64,000 nucleotides of DNA, from assembly GCF_013372105.1 (NCBI RefSeq), contig NZ_CP053825.1, forward strand, positions 1,116,001-1,180,000, written 5' to 3'. This document shows, in pieces, positions 7,050-17,065 of the stretch. This DNA is from Campylobacter armoricus. GTDB lineage: Bacteria; Campylobacterota; Campylobacteria; Campylobacterales; Campylobacteraceae. Positions within the stretch are counted from its first letter, which is position 1, and each line of letters starts with the position of its first letter. The notes beneath the pieces were generated by a model. It was not told where the DNA came from and made no database searches. It saw only the letters and a list, made by a program, of their open reading frames with translations. Both the position numbers and the translations under genes were made by a program.

Positions 7050-9029
7050 ATGAAAAGTATTAAATTAAAAATTTCGTTAATTGCAAACATTGTAGCAATT
7101 GTTTGTCTTATAATACTTGGTATCATAAGTTTTATTTTTACAAAAAAAGCTTTAAATCATGAGGTTGTTAAAGCAGAAACAAACTATGTTAAAACTGCAG
7201 AAAGCTCAATAAGAGAATTTAAAGATTTCAATACACAAACTTTAAAAAAACTATCCGAAGCTATTTTAAAACTTCCTTATAGCGGACTTAACTCGCAAGA
7301 AAAACTTATGGAAAATACAGGAAAAATCCTTAAAACTTATAGGGATATAAATAATTATTTAGCAGTTTATATAGCTCAACCAAATGGAGAATTAATAGTA
7401 AGTGATCCAGATAGTGATAGCAAAGGCTTAGACTATGGTATATATGGAAAAGCAGATAATTACGATGCAACAACAAGAGAATTTTATATAGAAGCTAAAA
7501 GGAAGAATAATCTATATATAACTGCTGCATATATTGATACAACAACAGGCTTACCATGTTTTACCTATGCTATGCCTTTAAATAAAGATGGAAAATTTAT
7601 AGGTATTTTAGCAATTGATGTTTTAGTGGAAGATTTACAAAATAAATTTGGTGAATTACCAGGAAGAACTTTTGTATTTGATCATGCATATACCGTATTT
7701 GCTTCAACTGATAAATCTTTGATAAGCGAAGAACAAAATCTAGATATTATTACAGTTGCCAAAGCTTTTGAAAAAGCTGGAGATTATAATATCTTTGACT
7801 ATACAACCCAAAATGGACAAGATAAATTTGGTATTTGTGTGAAAATTGATACCTATACAACTTGTGCTGGAGAAAATGTTGAAGTTATTGAAACACCTGC
7901 ATTGAAAATAGCATATATTCAAACTACAATTGTAATATTTACAAGTATAGCTAGTATTATTTTACTATATTTTATTATTTCTTATTATCTATCCCCACTT
8001 CAAGCAATCCAAACCGGCCTTAACTCATTCTTTGATTTCATCAATCATAAAACAAAAGACTCTACTATGATTAATGTTAATACTAATGATGAGTTTGGTG
8101 CTATGGCTAAAGCTATCAATGAAAATATCACTAAAACTAAAAATGCACTAGAACAAGATGCTAAAGCAGTAGAACAATCAGTAGATACAGCTAAAGAAAT
8201 AGAAAGTGGTAATCTAACAGCAAGAATTACTGCAATTCCTGCTAATCCTCAATTAATAGAATTAAAAAATGTATTAAATGAAATGCTTAATGTATTAGAA
8301 GCAAAAATTGGTTCTAATATGAATGAAATTAATAGAGTATTTGATAGCTATAAGGCATTAGACTTTACAACTGAGGTTAAAAATGCTAAAGGTGGAGTTG
8401 AAGTAACTACTAATACCTTAGGTAAAGAAATAGTAGTTATGTTAAGACAATCATCAGAATTTGCTTCTTTACTTGCTACTGAAAGTGGTAAATTACAAAG
8501 TGCTGTTAAAGATTTAACAGATTCTTCATCAAGCCAAGCTTCTTCTTTAGAAGAAACAGCAGCAGCACTAGAAGAAATTACTTCTTCTATGCAAAATGTA
8601 TCTCATAAAACTAGTGAAGTTATTGCTCAAAGTGAAGAGATTAAAAATGTTACTTCTATTATAGGTGATATTGCTGATCAAATTAACTTGCTTGCATTAA
8701 ATGCTGCTATTGAAGCTGCTCGTGCAGGAGAACACGGTAGAGGCTTTGCTGTTGTTGCTGATGAAGTTAGAAACCTAGCTGAAAGAACTCAAAAGTCTTT
8801 AGGTGAAATAGAAGCTAATACTAATATCTTAGTTCAATCTATTAATGAAATGGGTGAGAGTATTAAAGAACAAACTACAGGTATTACTCAAATAAATGAT
8901 GCTGTAGCTCAAATTGATCATGTAACCCAAGAGAACTTAAAAATAGCTAATGATAGTGCAGTAATATCTGATAATGTTAATAAGATAGCTAATGATATCT
9001 TAGAAGATGCTAGGAAGAAAAAATTCTAA
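7050..9029 (+). CDS. Methyl-accepting chemotaxis protein (Tlp type, dCache sensor)
   Basis: This is a 659-aa transmembrane chemoreceptor. TM1 spans about residues 8-31. A periplasmic sensor of about 255 residues has a dCache_1 pattern ([44 protein letters not shown]). TM2 spans about 290-312, followed by HAMP and a cytoplasmic coiled coil. The highly conserved signalling tip, including [20 protein letters not shown] and [12 protein letters not shown], lies near residues 545-580. The C-terminus ends KKKF and has no CheR-docking pentapeptide. C. jejuni Tlp receptors share nearly identical signalling halves with variable sensors, so ligand identity cannot be inferred. A hairpin terminator follows. 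Confidence 0.95.
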   Translation: MKSIKLKISLIANIVAIVCLIILGIISFIFTKKALNHEVVKAETNYVKTAESSIREFKDFNTQTLKKLSEAILKLPYSGLNSQEKLMENTGKILKTYRDINNYLAVYIAQPNGELIVSDPDSDSKGLDYGIYGKADNYDATTREFYIEAKRKNNLYITAAYIDTTTGLPCFTYAMPLNKDGKFIGILAIDVLVEDLQNKFGELPGRTFVFDHAYTVFASTDKSLISEEQNLDIITVAKAFEKAGDYNIFDYTTQNGQDKFGICVKIDTYTTCAGENVEVIETPALKIAYIQTTIVIFTSIASIILLYFIISYYLSPLQAIQTGLNSFFDFINHKTKDSTMINVNTNDEFGAMAKAINENITKTKNALEQDAKAVEQSVDTAKEIESGNLTARITAIPANPQLIELKNVLNEMLNVLEAKIGSNMNEINRVFDSYKALDFTTEVKNAKGGVEVTTNTLGKEIVVMLRQSSEFASLLATESGKLQSAVKDLTDSSSSQASSLEETAAALEEITSSMQNVSHKTSEVIAQSEEIKNVTSIIGDIADQINLLALNAAIEAARAGEHGRGFAVVADEVRNLAERTQKSLGEIEANTNILVQSINEMGESIKEQTTGITQINDAVAQIDHVTQENLKIANDSAVISDNVNKIANDILEDARKKKF

Positions 9030-9059
9030 AAAGTTAAACCCTAAAAAGGGTTTAACTTT
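9030..9059. terminator. Terminator between the chemoreceptor and the convergent gene
   Basis: A perfect 12-bp stem (AAAGTTAAACCC, 6-nt loop, GGGTTTAACTTT) starts at the chemoreceptor stop codon and reaches the stop of the minus-strand gene, so it could serve both. Confidence 0.8.
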
Positions 9060-9420
9060 AACCAATATAAGATTTTAAACAAACCCCATCTACACTTAAT
9101 TCGTATGCTTTTTTTAAATTATTTTCCAAGCTATCCAATAAAAATAAAATTTTAGAATCAAACATATAAAATTCAGCCATACTTGAAGCAATTTTTGCCA
9201 AATTCTCATTTTCTATTAAAATATATTTTGCTCCTAATGCATTTGAAAGTAAAATTTCTTCTTCATTTTTTGCAAAAATAGCAAAATCACATTTTCCTTC
9301 TTGTGCTTTTTTGATTATGTTTTCATTATATAAAAAACAATTTACATTAGCTTGAATAAAATCATCTTCAAAATGACTAAATTTTTGCATATTTATTAAA
9401 GGGTGTCCGAAGATTAACAT
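9058..9420 (-). CDS. Uncharacterised protein downstream of rsmG (Cj0998-like)
   Basis: This 120-aa cytoplasmic protein has alternating strands and helices, beginning MLIFGHPLINMQKF. I chose the internal ATG at 9420, not the longer frame at 9447, because AAGGA lies 6 nt upstream and the conserved part starts there. Translation would overlap the last codons of rsmG. It has no signal peptide, membrane segment or catalytic motif that I recognise. It follows ribA and rsmG and is probably translated from the same message; from memory C. jejuni has an unnamed gene in the same place. Function unknown. Confidence 0.75.
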   Translation of the reverse strand: MLIFGHPLINMQKFSHFEDDFIQANVNCFLYNENIIKKAQEGKCDFAIFAKNEEEILLSNALGAKYILIENENLAKIASSMAEFYMFDSKILFLLDSLENNLKKAYELSVDGVCLKSYIG

Positions 9421-10007
9421 AATTTTTCCTTTATTTTCAAAAGACAATAATTTCTAAAACCTTGATTGAAAATCCGATAATCTTTCAAGTCTTCTAATTC
9501 TTTATAAACCTCACTACCTTTATAAAGTAAAAATAATGTTTTATCATCATAAAAACCACTTGAAATTTTCACTAAAGGTTTTATATCCATCAAGGCTCGT
9601 GAAGTAATCAAATCTACTTTAAAAGATGGATAATTTTCTATTTTTTCCTTTATAATATTTACATTTTTTAAATCAAGCTCAGTTTTCACTACTCTTAAAA
9701 AAGATGCTTTTTTGGCACTAGGCTCGAAAAGGAAAAATTTACTCTCTTGTAAAATACATGCTAAAAATACAGCTGGAAAACCTGCACCACTACCAATATC
9801 AATTATTTTTTTAAAATCATTTAAATCATAAAAATCTAAAATCTTAATACTATCAATAATATTTTCATCAATATCATTAAGATGAGTTAGATTATGCACT
9901 GCATTGAATTTTTTTAGTAAATCTTTATATAAAGATATTTTTGTAAAAAATTCATCTATATTGCTAAAATCTTTTAAAAATTCTAGTTGTTCTTTATATT
10001 TATTCAA
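9414..10007 (-). CDS. rsmG: 16S rRNA m7G527 methyltransferase
   Basis: RsmG (GidB) methylates N7 of G527 in 16S rRNA, and its loss gives low-level streptomycin resistance in other bacteria. The 197-aa Rossmann protein has the SAM loop KKIIDIGSGAGFPAVFLACI (about residues 64-83), an acidic FEPSAKKASFL strand end and an ITSRALMDI segment typical of the family. It starts with TTG, overlapping the ribA stop (TTGA), so it is coupled to ribA. Confidence 0.94.
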   Translation of the reverse strand: MNKYKEQLEFLKDFSNIDEFFTKISLYKDLLKKFNAVHNLTHLNDIDENIIDSIKILDFYDLNDFKKIIDIGSGAGFPAVFLACILQESKFFLFEPSAKKASFLRVVKTELDLKNVNIIKEKIENYPSFKVDLITSRALMDIKPLVKISSGFYDDKTLFLLYKGSEVYKELEDLKDYRIFNQGFRNYCLLKIKEKLC

Positions 10008-10564
10008 CTTAAATGTCCCATTTGTGTATGTTTAATCTCTAAATAATCTTTATTAAAACGATTAGCCTCTACCAAGATGGGTATTCTTAAATTTATTTTT
10101 TCTTTTAATGAATGAAGTTTTTCTGGATTATTAGTCAAAAGATTAACTTTTAAAATTCCATAATACTTTAATATAAAATTAACAATTTCATAACTACGCT
10201 CATCTGCTTTAAAACCTAGCTGATGATTTGCCTTTATAGTATCAAAACCTTTATCTTGTAATGCATAAGCGTTAATTTTATTAAAAAGTCCTATACCTCT
10301 TCCTTCTTGTCTTAAATAAATCACCATACCATTATGTTCTTGAATATATTTTAGTGAAAATTCAAGTTGCTCTCCACAATCACACTTTAAACTTCCTAAA
10401 ACATCTCCTGTTAAACATTCTGAATGGATTCTAATATTTACTTCTTTGTCAAATTTTCCTTTAAAAATACAAAGATGTTCTTTATCGTTTTCTTTAAAAC
10501 TCTGTATATAAAATTCTCCAAAACGAGTAGGAAGTTTTGCTATTTCAGAAATTTGAATAGTCAT
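10004..10564 (-). CDS. ribA: GTP cyclohydrolase II
   Basis: RibA opens GTP at the first step of riboflavin synthesis. The 186-aa stand-alone enzyme has the zinc site HSECLTGDVLGSLKCDCGEQL (three Cys) near residues 47-67 and the catalytic RQEGRGIGLFNKI segment near 90-102. It also has the family C-terminal HQLGFKADERSYE and LLTNNPEKL motifs. It lacks the RibB domain fused to RibA in some bacteria. It is divergent from hemB and heads the ribA-rsmG-unknown operon. Confidence 0.96.
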   Translation of the reverse strand: MTIQISEIAKLPTRFGEFYIQSFKENDKEHLCIFKGKFDKEVNIRIHSECLTGDVLGSLKCDCGEQLEFSLKYIQEHNGMVIYLRQEGRGIGLFNKINAYALQDKGFDTIKANHQLGFKADERSYEIVNFILKYYGILKVNLLTNNPEKLHSLKEKINLRIPILVEANRFNKDYLEIKHTQMGHLS

Positions 10565-10634
10565 TATTTTATCTTACCTTTTTATAAAAAATATGCTAAA
10601 ATTTAAAGAATTTTAACAAACAAAAAGGAAATTT

Positions 10635-11618
10635 ATGTTTAAACGCTTCAGAAGATTAAGATTTAATGAAAATATAAGAAATTTAGTAAAAGAAAACACA
10701 ATTAATATAGACGATTTAATTTATCCTTTATTTGTTGTTGATGGAAAAAACATTAAAAATGAAATTTCTTCTATGCCAGGTGTATTTCAAATGAGTTTAG
10801 ATGAAATTTTAAAAGAATGTGAAGAATTAATTAAACTTGGTATTAAAGCTATCATTTTATTTGGTGTATTAGAAAGCTCTAAAAAAGATAGTTGTGGTAG
10901 TGATGCTTTAAGTGATGATGGTCTAATTGCTAAAAGCTTAAGAGCCATCAAAACGAAATTTCCACACTTAGTAGTAATTACTGATTTGTGTTTTTGTGAA
11001 TATACTGATCATGGACATTGTGGCATAATAGATCCAAAAAGCAAAAGTGTAGATAATGATTTAACTTTAGAAATTTCAGCAAAACAAGCTTTAATTCATG
11101 CAAAAAATGGTGCAGATATGATTGCACCAAGTGGTATGATGGATGGAATAATACAAACGCTAAGAAAAGCTTTAGATGAAAATGGTTTTGAAAATTTGCC
11201 TATTATGGCATATTCAACCAAATTCGCTTCAGCCTATTATGGTCCATTTAGAGATGTTGCTGATTCTGCTCCAAGTTATGGAGATAGAAAAACCTATCAA
11301 ATGGATTATGCTAATGGCAAAGAAGCCTTATGCGAAAGTTTAGAAGATGAAAAACAAGGCGCTGATATTTTAATGGTAAAACCAGCACTTGCTTATTTAG
11401 ATGTGGTAAAAGATATAGCAAATCACTCTAAGCTTCCGCTTTGTGTGTATAATGTTAGCGGAGAATACGCCTTATTAAAAGCTGGTCAAAAAGCAGGTGT
11501 AATTGATTATGAAAAAGTAATGCTTGAAACAATGCTTGCCTTTAAAAGAGCTGGTGCTAAACTTATCATCACTTATCATGCAAAAGAAATAGCTAAAATA
11601 TTAAAAAATAAGGAGTAA
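10635..11618 (+). CDS. hemB: Delta-aminolevulinic acid dehydratase (porphobilinogen synthase)
   Basis: HemB condenses two 5-aminolevulinate molecules to porphobilinogen. The 327-aa TIM barrel shows the cysteine-type metal site [14 protein letters not shown] near residues 118-131. The Schiff-base lysines lie in [17 protein letters not shown] and [20 protein letters not shown] is also present. The three-Cys site indicates the zinc-type enzyme. It begins a run of haem-linked genes (hemB, DUF2603, hemN). The stop codon overlaps or abuts the next start. Confidence 0.97.
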   Translation: MFKRFRRLRFNENIRNLVKENTINIDDLIYPLFVVDGKNIKNEISSMPGVFQMSLDEILKECEELIKLGIKAIILFGVLESSKKDSCGSDALSDDGLIAKSLRAIKTKFPHLVVITDLCFCEYTDHGHCGIIDPKSKSVDNDLTLEISAKQALIHAKNGADMIAPSGMMDGIIQTLRKALDENGFENLPIMAYSTKFASAYYGPFRDVADSAPSYGDRKTYQMDYANGKEALCESLEDEKQGADILMVKPALAYLDVVKDIANHSKLPLCVYNVSGEYALLKAGQKAGVIDYEKVMLETMLAFKRAGAKLIITYHAKEIAKILKNKE

Positions 11619-11621
11619 TTG

Positions 11622-12107
11622 TTGAATAATTTAAGCAAGAAAACCTCACAAGATATTATAGATGAATTATCAAATCATTTAGGCATAGAAAAACACAACC
11701 AAACTATATTTCATCTCACTCATATAAACGAAAAAGAAAAAAAGTTAAGTCTAAAAAATGGTCATGAATTAGCACCTGAACCATGGTTTATAATAGATGA
11801 AAATGATGAAGTTAAAACTATGTTTTCTGTAAAAACTTTAATAGAATTTTTGCAAAATGCCAAAGAGATGCAAAAAGATAATTTTGAACTTAAATTAGAA
11901 AAAGCTATTTATCAACAAATACCTATTGATTTTAATGATGTATGGATTGTAGCTATGGATGAAATTAAACATCAAATAGCTAAAGGTGCGAAAGAGGTTA
12001 ATATAGATTTAGATAAGTTAATTAGTAATATACACAATAAATATCCTAATTTATTTATAGATATGAAAGAAATGATGCAAAAGGTAAAATCAAATGAAAG
12101 ATTATAA
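11622..12107 (+). CDS. DUF2603 (UPF0763) family protein
   Basis: This 161-aa soluble acidic protein of the UPF0763/DUF2603 family is, as far as I recall, confined to Campylobacterota. It carries the ELAPEPWFIIDENDEVKTMF segment typical of the family. Two adjacent TTG codons (11619, 11622) are possible starts; 11622 lies 6 nt after AGGAG and is preferred. It sits between hemB and hemN and overlaps hemN by 14 nt. A role linked to haem synthesis is suggested only by position. From memory argF lies between hemB and this gene in C. jejuni, and it is absent here. Confidence 0.85.
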   Translation: MNNLSKKTSQDIIDELSNHLGIEKHNQTIFHLTHINEKEKKLSLKNGHELAPEPWFIIDENDEVKTMFSVKTLIEFLQNAKEMQKDNFELKLEKAIYQQIPIDFNDVWIVAMDEIKHQIAKGAKEVNIDLDKLISNIHNKYPNLFIDMKEMMQKVKSNERL

Positions 12108-13449
12108 AAGCTTTGTTAAATACTCCAAAGCAGGGCCAAGATATACTTCTTATCCCACAGCAGTAGAATTTAACACTCATTTTAACTATGATGATTATAT
12201 AGAAATTTTAAAACAACAAAAAGCACAATTGTCTTTGTATTTTCATTTGCCATTTTGCAGAAGTGCTTGTTATTTTTGTGGCTGCAATGTAATATACACT
12301 GCAAAAGAAGAAAGCAAAGAAAGATATTTAAATTATCTTTTCAAAGAACTTGATCTTTTAGCAAATATTATTGATACTCAAAGAAAAGTAGCTCAAATGC
12401 ATTTTGGAGGCGGCACTCCTACTTTTTTTTCCGCCAAACAACTCGAAACTTTAATTTTAAAAATAAAAAATATTTTTCCAAATTTTACTCAAGATAGTGA
12501 GATAAGTTGTGAAATTGATCCTAGATTTTTAAACGAAGAACAAGCCGATGTTTTAATTCAAAATGGCTTTAATCGTATTAGTTTTGGTGTACAAGATTTT
12601 GACGAAAAAGTTCAAAAAGAAATTCATAGAATTCAACCCTTTGAACTTACCAAAAATGCAGTTAATATGGTAAGAAAAAAGGGTATAAATTCAGTTAATA
12701 TGGACTTAATCTATGGTCTTCCCTATCAAAGCCTAGAAAGCTTTAAACAAACTTTAGAAAAAGCATTATCAATCAATCCTGATCGCTTTGCTATTTTTAA
12801 TTATGCTCATGTGCCTTGGCTTAAAAAAAATATGAGAAAATTTGATGAAAATACTTTACCAAGTCCTGATATAAAACTTCAAATTTTAGAATATTGCGAA
12901 AGGTTTTTAACTCAAAATGGCTACAAAATGATAGGAATGGATCATTTTGCAAAACCACAAGATGAACTTTTTAAAGCATTAGAAAATGGTAGCTTACATA
13001 GAAATTTCCAAGGTTATACTACTAAAGGTGGAACAGATTTAATTGGTGTTGGTTTAACAAGCATTGGTGAGGGTAAAAGACATTATATGCAAAATTTCAA
13101 AGATATGCCAAACTATGAAAAAGCCATTGATGAGGGTAGATTACCTTGCGAAAAGGGCATTATGCTTGATAATGATGATGAATTAAGAAAAGCAGTGATT
13201 ATGAAGCTTATGAGTAATTTTGCTCTAAATATTGAAAAAATAGAGAAAGAATTTAAGATAAATTTTTTTGAATATTTCAAACAAGATTTAAAAGAACTTC
13301 AAGAACTTAGTGAATTTGTAACAATAAATAAATCACGCATAAGTGTAAATGAAACAGGGATACTTTTAATTCGTAATATTGCTATGTGTTTTGATAAATA
13401 CTTAAAACGAATTAGTGAAGACAAAAAAGTATTTTCTAAAACGGTTTAA
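12094..13449 (+). CDS. hemN: Oxygen-independent coproporphyrinogen III dehydrogenase
   Basis: HemN is a radical SAM enzyme that decarboxylates coproporphyrinogen III without oxygen. The 451-aa protein opens with YTSYPTAVEF, and its 4Fe-4S site is HLPFCRSACYFCGCNVIYT (CX3CX2CXC) near residues 51-69. It also has the FGGGTPTFF SAM motif, ISFGVQDFDEKVQKEIHR and the C-terminal HemN domain. Length and motifs fit true HemN, not the HemW-like paralogue. Its 3' end overlaps the longest possible frame of the next gene. Confidence 0.96.
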   Translation: MKDYKSFVKYSKAGPRYTSYPTAVEFNTHFNYDDYIEILKQQKAQLSLYFHLPFCRSACYFCGCNVIYTAKEESKERYLNYLFKELDLLANIIDTQRKVAQMHFGGGTPTFFSAKQLETLILKIKNIFPNFTQDSEISCEIDPRFLNEEQADVLIQNGFNRISFGVQDFDEKVQKEIHRIQPFELTKNAVNMVRKKGINSVNMDLIYGLPYQSLESFKQTLEKALSINPDRFAIFNYAHVPWLKKNMRKFDENTLPSPDIKLQILEYCERFLTQNGYKMIGMDHFAKPQDELFKALENGSLHRNFQGYTTKGGTDLIGVGLTSIGEGKRHYMQNFKDMPNYEKAIDEGRLPCEKGIMLDNDDELRKAVIMKLMSNFALNIEKIEKEFKINFFEYFKQDLKELQELSEFVTINKSRISVNETGILLIRNIAMCFDKYLKRISEDKKVFSKTV

Positions 13450-13450
13450 A

Positions 13451-14719
13451 ATGTTAAGCTCTGATAAAATATATAATGCTTGTGTAAAATGTGGAAAATG
13501 CATACCAGTTTGCACCATACACGAAATAAATCGCGATGAAAGTACTTCTCCGCGTGGTTTTTTAGATTTAATCAATGCTTATGAAAATCAAGAATTAGAA
13601 CTTGATAAAAACCTTAAAAAAACTTTTGAATCCTGTTTTTTATGCACTAATTGTGTTGAAGTTTGTCCAAGTCATTTAAGAGTAGATAGTGCTATTGAAA
13701 AAGTTCGTTATGATATAGCTCAAAAATTTGGTATAGCTTGGTATAAAAAACTAGCTTTCTTTTTCTTAAGACACAGAAAAATTCTAAATATTTTAGCAAG
13801 ATTAGGTTATGTTTTTCAAAGCTGTGTTTTCAAACTACAAAATAAAAACTTGGGAATGAAAACTAAATTTAATTTGCCTTTAATAAAAAAAGATCGCTTA
13901 TTGCCTTCTTTGGTTAAAAAAAGTTTTTTAGAATCAAATCCTACTTTTATAAATAATCAAGGTGAAAAAACCATAGGGCTTTTTATAGGGTGTTTATCAA
14001 ATTATTCTTACACCAACACAGGTTTTGCTTTGCTTGAAATTTGTAAGCATCTTAAAATTAATGTAGATTTATTAAAAGATCAATCTTGTTGTGGTGCTCC
14101 ACATTATTTTACTGGTGATTTTAAAAGCGTCGAAAGTTTAGCTAAAAAAAATATCATCTATTTTGAGGAAAAATTAAAAACACTAGACTATATTATAGTT
14201 CCCGAAGCAACTTGCTCCGCAATGATTAATATAGACTATGAACATTTTTTCCATATGCAAAAAAACGAAGAATGGGCAATTAGAGCAAAAAAAATCTCTA
14301 ATAAAATTTTACTTGCGACAAAATATTTTTACGAATATACAAATTTAGAAGAATTATTAAAAACGAAGAAAAAAATCAATACAAAAATTGCATATCATGA
14401 TCCTTGCCATGCAAGAAAAATGCAAGGAGTTTTCAAAGAACCAAGAGCTTTACTACAACAAAATTATAATTTTAAAGAACTTATAAAATCAAACGAATGT
14501 TGTGGTTTTGGTGGTGTTAGTATGCAAACTGATTATTACGAAAAAGCTTTGCAAGTTGGCATTAAAAAAGCTCAAAATATACAAAAAAGTAATGTAGAAA
14601 TTGTTAGCGCAGAATGTTCAGCTTGTAGAATGCAGATTTCAAACGCATTAGAATATGAAAAAATTTCCACAGAATTTTTACATCCTTTAGAATTAATAGC
14701 AAAAATACTTCAAGATTAA
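13451..14719 (+). CDS. Iron-sulfur oxidoreductase subunit (GlcF/LutA-like, two CCG domains)
   Basis: This 422-aa protein has two 4Fe-4S clusters at the N-terminus (CVKCGKCIPVC and CFLCTNCVEVCPSH), followed by two cysteine-rich CCG domains (CCGAPHYFTG and CCGFGGVSM). This layout is shared by glycolate oxidase GlcF, lactate LutA and heterodisulfide reductase-type subunits. It probably passes electrons from an organic-acid dehydrogenase to the quinone pool. No flavin partner gene is adjacent. The ATG at 13451 lies 2 nt after hemN and is preferred to 13415, which would overlap hemN with unrelated sequence. The substrate is unknown. Confidence 0.85.
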   Translation: MLSSDKIYNACVKCGKCIPVCTIHEINRDESTSPRGFLDLINAYENQELELDKNLKKTFESCFLCTNCVEVCPSHLRVDSAIEKVRYDIAQKFGIAWYKKLAFFFLRHRKILNILARLGYVFQSCVFKLQNKNLGMKTKFNLPLIKKDRLLPSLVKKSFLESNPTFINNQGEKTIGLFIGCLSNYSYTNTGFALLEICKHLKINVDLLKDQSCCGAPHYFTGDFKSVESLAKKNIIYFEEKLKTLDYIIVPEATCSAMINIDYEHFFHMQKNEEWAIRAKKISNKILLATKYFYEYTNLEELLKTKKKINTKIAYHDPCHARKMQGVFKEPRALLQQNYNFKELIKSNECCGFGGVSMQTDYYEKALQVGIKKAQNIQKSNVEIVSAECSACRMQISNALEYEKISTEFLHPLELIAKILQD

Positions 14720-14934
14720 TTTTGATTTTTTATATCTTCAATATTAGATCTATTTTTTTCTATTAAAATTCTATTTTGTTCAATATCTTCACTATTTTTT
14801 TTGCATTCATTTTTTAAAATTTCTATATTTTTATATAAAATTTTTATTTTTCTTTCATAGCGATTAATCAACAAAAACACTATAAATAAAAATAAAATTA
14901 AAATAGCCCAATTCAAAAATGCCATTTTTCCCAC
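14716..14934 (-). CDS. Small membrane-anchored coiled-coil protein
   Basis: This 72-aa protein has one hydrophobic segment (about residues 5-24, LNWAILILFLFIVFLLIN) followed by a charged heptad-rich coiled coil to the C-terminus. It resembles small inner-membrane proteins found beside the hemN block in campylobacters. There is no recognisable domain. It is convergent with the iron-sulfur protein gene, overlapping by 4 nt, and lies downstream of alr. Function unknown. Confidence 0.65.
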   Translation of the reverse strand: MGKMAFLNWAILILFLFIVFLLINRYERKIKILYKNIEILKNECKKNSEDIEQNRILIEKNRSNIEDIKNQN

Positions 14935-14958
14935 CTCTCATAAAATATAAAAAACTAT

Positions 14959-15966
14959 CTAAACAACAATTCGCTTTAGTCGCGGAGAAAGTTTGACTAA
15001 AATTTCATAATTTATAGTATTAAAAAACTTTGCCATATCATTAGCATCGTTTATCACACATACCACTTTTCCACTATCCTCGCAAGAAAAACTATCCATA
15101 GACATTTTACCTAATATTCTTTTTTTATTTGGCAATAAAAAAATATCTTTTCCATTATAGCGAAAAAGTCCATCTGCATAGCCTAAATCATAAGTAGCAA
15201 TATCAATATCTTTTTGAGCATTATATACACCACCATAACCTACGCTTTGGCCTTTTTTTAACTTTCTTTGACTTAATCTTTCAGCCCATAAACTTAGAAC
15301 TTTACGCAAATTATTATTAAAATATGCATAACCAAACTGCACAAGTCCTACCCTACAATACTCATCATCTTCGATTTGGTTTGAACGAAATAATGCTTCA
15401 GAATTATGCGAATGAAATATAAGATTTTTTGCTTCATCTTGAAGCAAATTATAAATTTGTTCTTTAGCTTGCTTAAATTTTTGTTTTTGAACAAAATAAC
15501 TAGCATCTATTTCATCACTACCTGCAAAATGCATCATAACTCCATGTAGTTGCAATTTTTGTTTTTTTATCGCTTCTAACACATCTTCGAGTTCTTCGGG
15601 TAAAATACCATTTCTATGCATATTTGTATCTATAACCAAATGTATTTTAGTGTTTTTTTTAAATTTATCTATATCATTTTTATCATTTAAAGCATAGATA
15701 AATTTTTCATTTTCTTTTGTATGAGGATGGTGAGATAAAATCAATATATTTTCAAAAAAAAGCTCCAACTCACCAGCTTCATCTTCATCTTTTACTGCTA
15801 CAAAATTAATACCCTTTTCTTTAGCTATTGGGGCTAATATTTTGGCTCCATGTCCATACGCATTATCTTTAAAAACACATATTATTTTTTGATAACCGCC
15901 TGCTTTAGAAGCTATTAAATCAAGATTGTATTCATATGCTAAACGATTAATTTCTATATAAGCCAT
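14959..15966 (-). CDS. alr: Alanine racemase
   Basis: Alr makes D-alanine for peptidoglycan with a pyridoxal-phosphate cofactor. The 335-aa protein has the PLP lysine in ICVFKDNAYGHG near residue 33, the catalytic-tyrosine region QSVGYGGVYNA near 240 and GKMSMD near 289. It is slightly shorter than the usual 355-370 aa, as in other campylobacters. Its start overlaps the stop of the upstream LD-carboxypeptidase gene, so the two peptidoglycan genes form a pair. Confidence 0.95.
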   Translation of the reverse strand: MAYIEINRLAYEYNLDLIASKAGGYQKIICVFKDNAYGHGAKILAPIAKEKGINFVAVKDEDEAGELELFFENILILSHHPHTKENEKFIYALNDKNDIDKFKKNTKIHLVIDTNMHRNGILPEELEDVLEAIKKQKLQLHGVMMHFAGSDEIDASYFVQKQKFKQAKEQIYNLLQDEAKNLIFHSHNSEALFRSNQIEDDEYCRVGLVQFGYAYFNNNLRKVLSLWAERLSQRKLKKGQSVGYGGVYNAQKDIDIATYDLGYADGLFRYNGKDIFLLPNKKRILGKMSMDSFSCEDSGKVVCVINDANDMAKFFNTINYEILVKLSPRLKRIVV

Positions 15967-16937
15967 TATTGTTCAGCTAATATTTGCATTTTATCATCTT
16001 GAAGTTTTACATAAAGAACTTTTTCACCTTTAAATTTATAATTTAAAGTATAATAGTCTTCATAAAAACCTATTCTAAAAATTTTTTCATTTTTAATATT
16101 AGGATATGGACTTATGCTAATATCAGAAAATTTAATACTCTTTTCTTCTTTTTTTGCAAAAATTCGCTCCTTTGTTTTTGCAAATTGCTTATAATCTATT
16201 TTATTTTTATGTTTAAATATTTTTTGATCATAAAAGGAAAGGTATTTTTTTATATCACTTTTTTGCCAACTATCTTTCCAAGCATATAAATTTGCTAATA
16301 AAATAGCCACTTCATCGCTATTTGTAGTTATTTTATTTTTTTCTTCAGTCATTGCATATGCTTTTCTATCTGCTACTAATTTATTAAACTCTTCCAATAA
16401 ATCATTATGAACAGCAATACATCCTCTAGTCTTATAAGTATCTAAACGCGTGCCATCTAAAGGATAACCATGAATCCAAATTCCACCACCTGTTTTTCCT
16501 AAAGTTTTATCAAGGACATTTGGATAAGTTGTAGCAAAAGCAAATGGTCCATAATAAGGATCACCAGGATAAAATTTTTTACCCAACTCATAAAAACCTA
16601 TAGGTGTTTTTAAATCCCCTTCTATTTCCTTATCTCCTGCTAAACCTGTTAAAACATCTTTTTGTATGAATTTTTTTTCTATTTTTCCATTATCATAATG
16701 ATAAACTCTTATAACTTTATCACTTTTATTGGTTAAAACTATAGCTACTTTTTCTTCATAATAACCCAAACTTACATTTTTATCTCTAATCTCATCTAAC
16801 CAAAAATCTTTTTTACTTAATTCTTGCTCTAGTATTTTTTCAACAGCACCAATACCTTCATTTAAGTAAATTTTTGCAAGATTTTCTGCATTAGCAAATA
16901 TTAATAGACCAAACAACACTAGTATAATTTTTAACAA
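15966..16937 (-). CDS. pgp2: Peptidoglycan LD-carboxypeptidase (Pgp2/Csd6-like, YkuD fold)
   Basis: This is a 323-aa periplasmic protein with a signal peptide (about residues 1-17, ending IFANA). The catalytic domain, about residues 65-195, is of the YkuD/L,D-transpeptidase fold. It has the IWIHGYP histidine motif and the cysteine motif KTRGCIAVHN. The C-terminal 110 residues form a separate NTF2-like region seen in Pgp2 of C. jejuni and Csd6 of Helicobacter. Those enzymes trim the terminal D-Ala from tetrapeptides and set helical cell shape. Pairing with alr supports a cell-wall role. The gene name is by similarity recalled from memory. Confidence 0.8.
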   Translation of the reverse strand: MLKIILVLFGLLIFANAENLAKIYLNEGIGAVEKILEQELSKKDFWLDEIRDKNVSLGYYEEKVAIVLTNKSDKVIRVYHYDNGKIEKKFIQKDVLTGLAGDKEIEGDLKTPIGFYELGKKFYPGDPYYGPFAFATTYPNVLDKTLGKTGGGIWIHGYPLDGTRLDTYKTRGCIAVHNDLLEEFNKLVADRKAYAMTEEKNKITTNSDEVAILLANLYAWKDSWQKSDIKKYLSFYDQKIFKHKNKIDYKQFAKTKERIFAKKEEKSIKFSDISISPYPNIKNEKIFRIGFYEDYYTLNYKFKGEKVLYVKLQDDKMQILAEQ

Positions 16938-17025
16938 TTATTATCCTTTTTATATAAAAAATTAAAACAACAAAAACCTAATTATAGTATTTTTTCATTA
17001 AATATATTTTTAATTTTACTATGTG

Positions 17026-17031
17026 TATAAT
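17026..17031 (+). promoter_or_regulatory. -10 box of the copper-delivery operon
   Basis: A TATAAT hexamer preceded by GTG lies 35 nt upstream of the PCuAC ATG at 17066. The region divergent from pgp2 is strongly T-rich upstream, as is usual for Campylobacter sigma-70 promoters. Confidence 0.5.
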
Positions 17032-17065
17032 ATGCTTAATTGTAAATATTTTTTAAGGAAAATTT

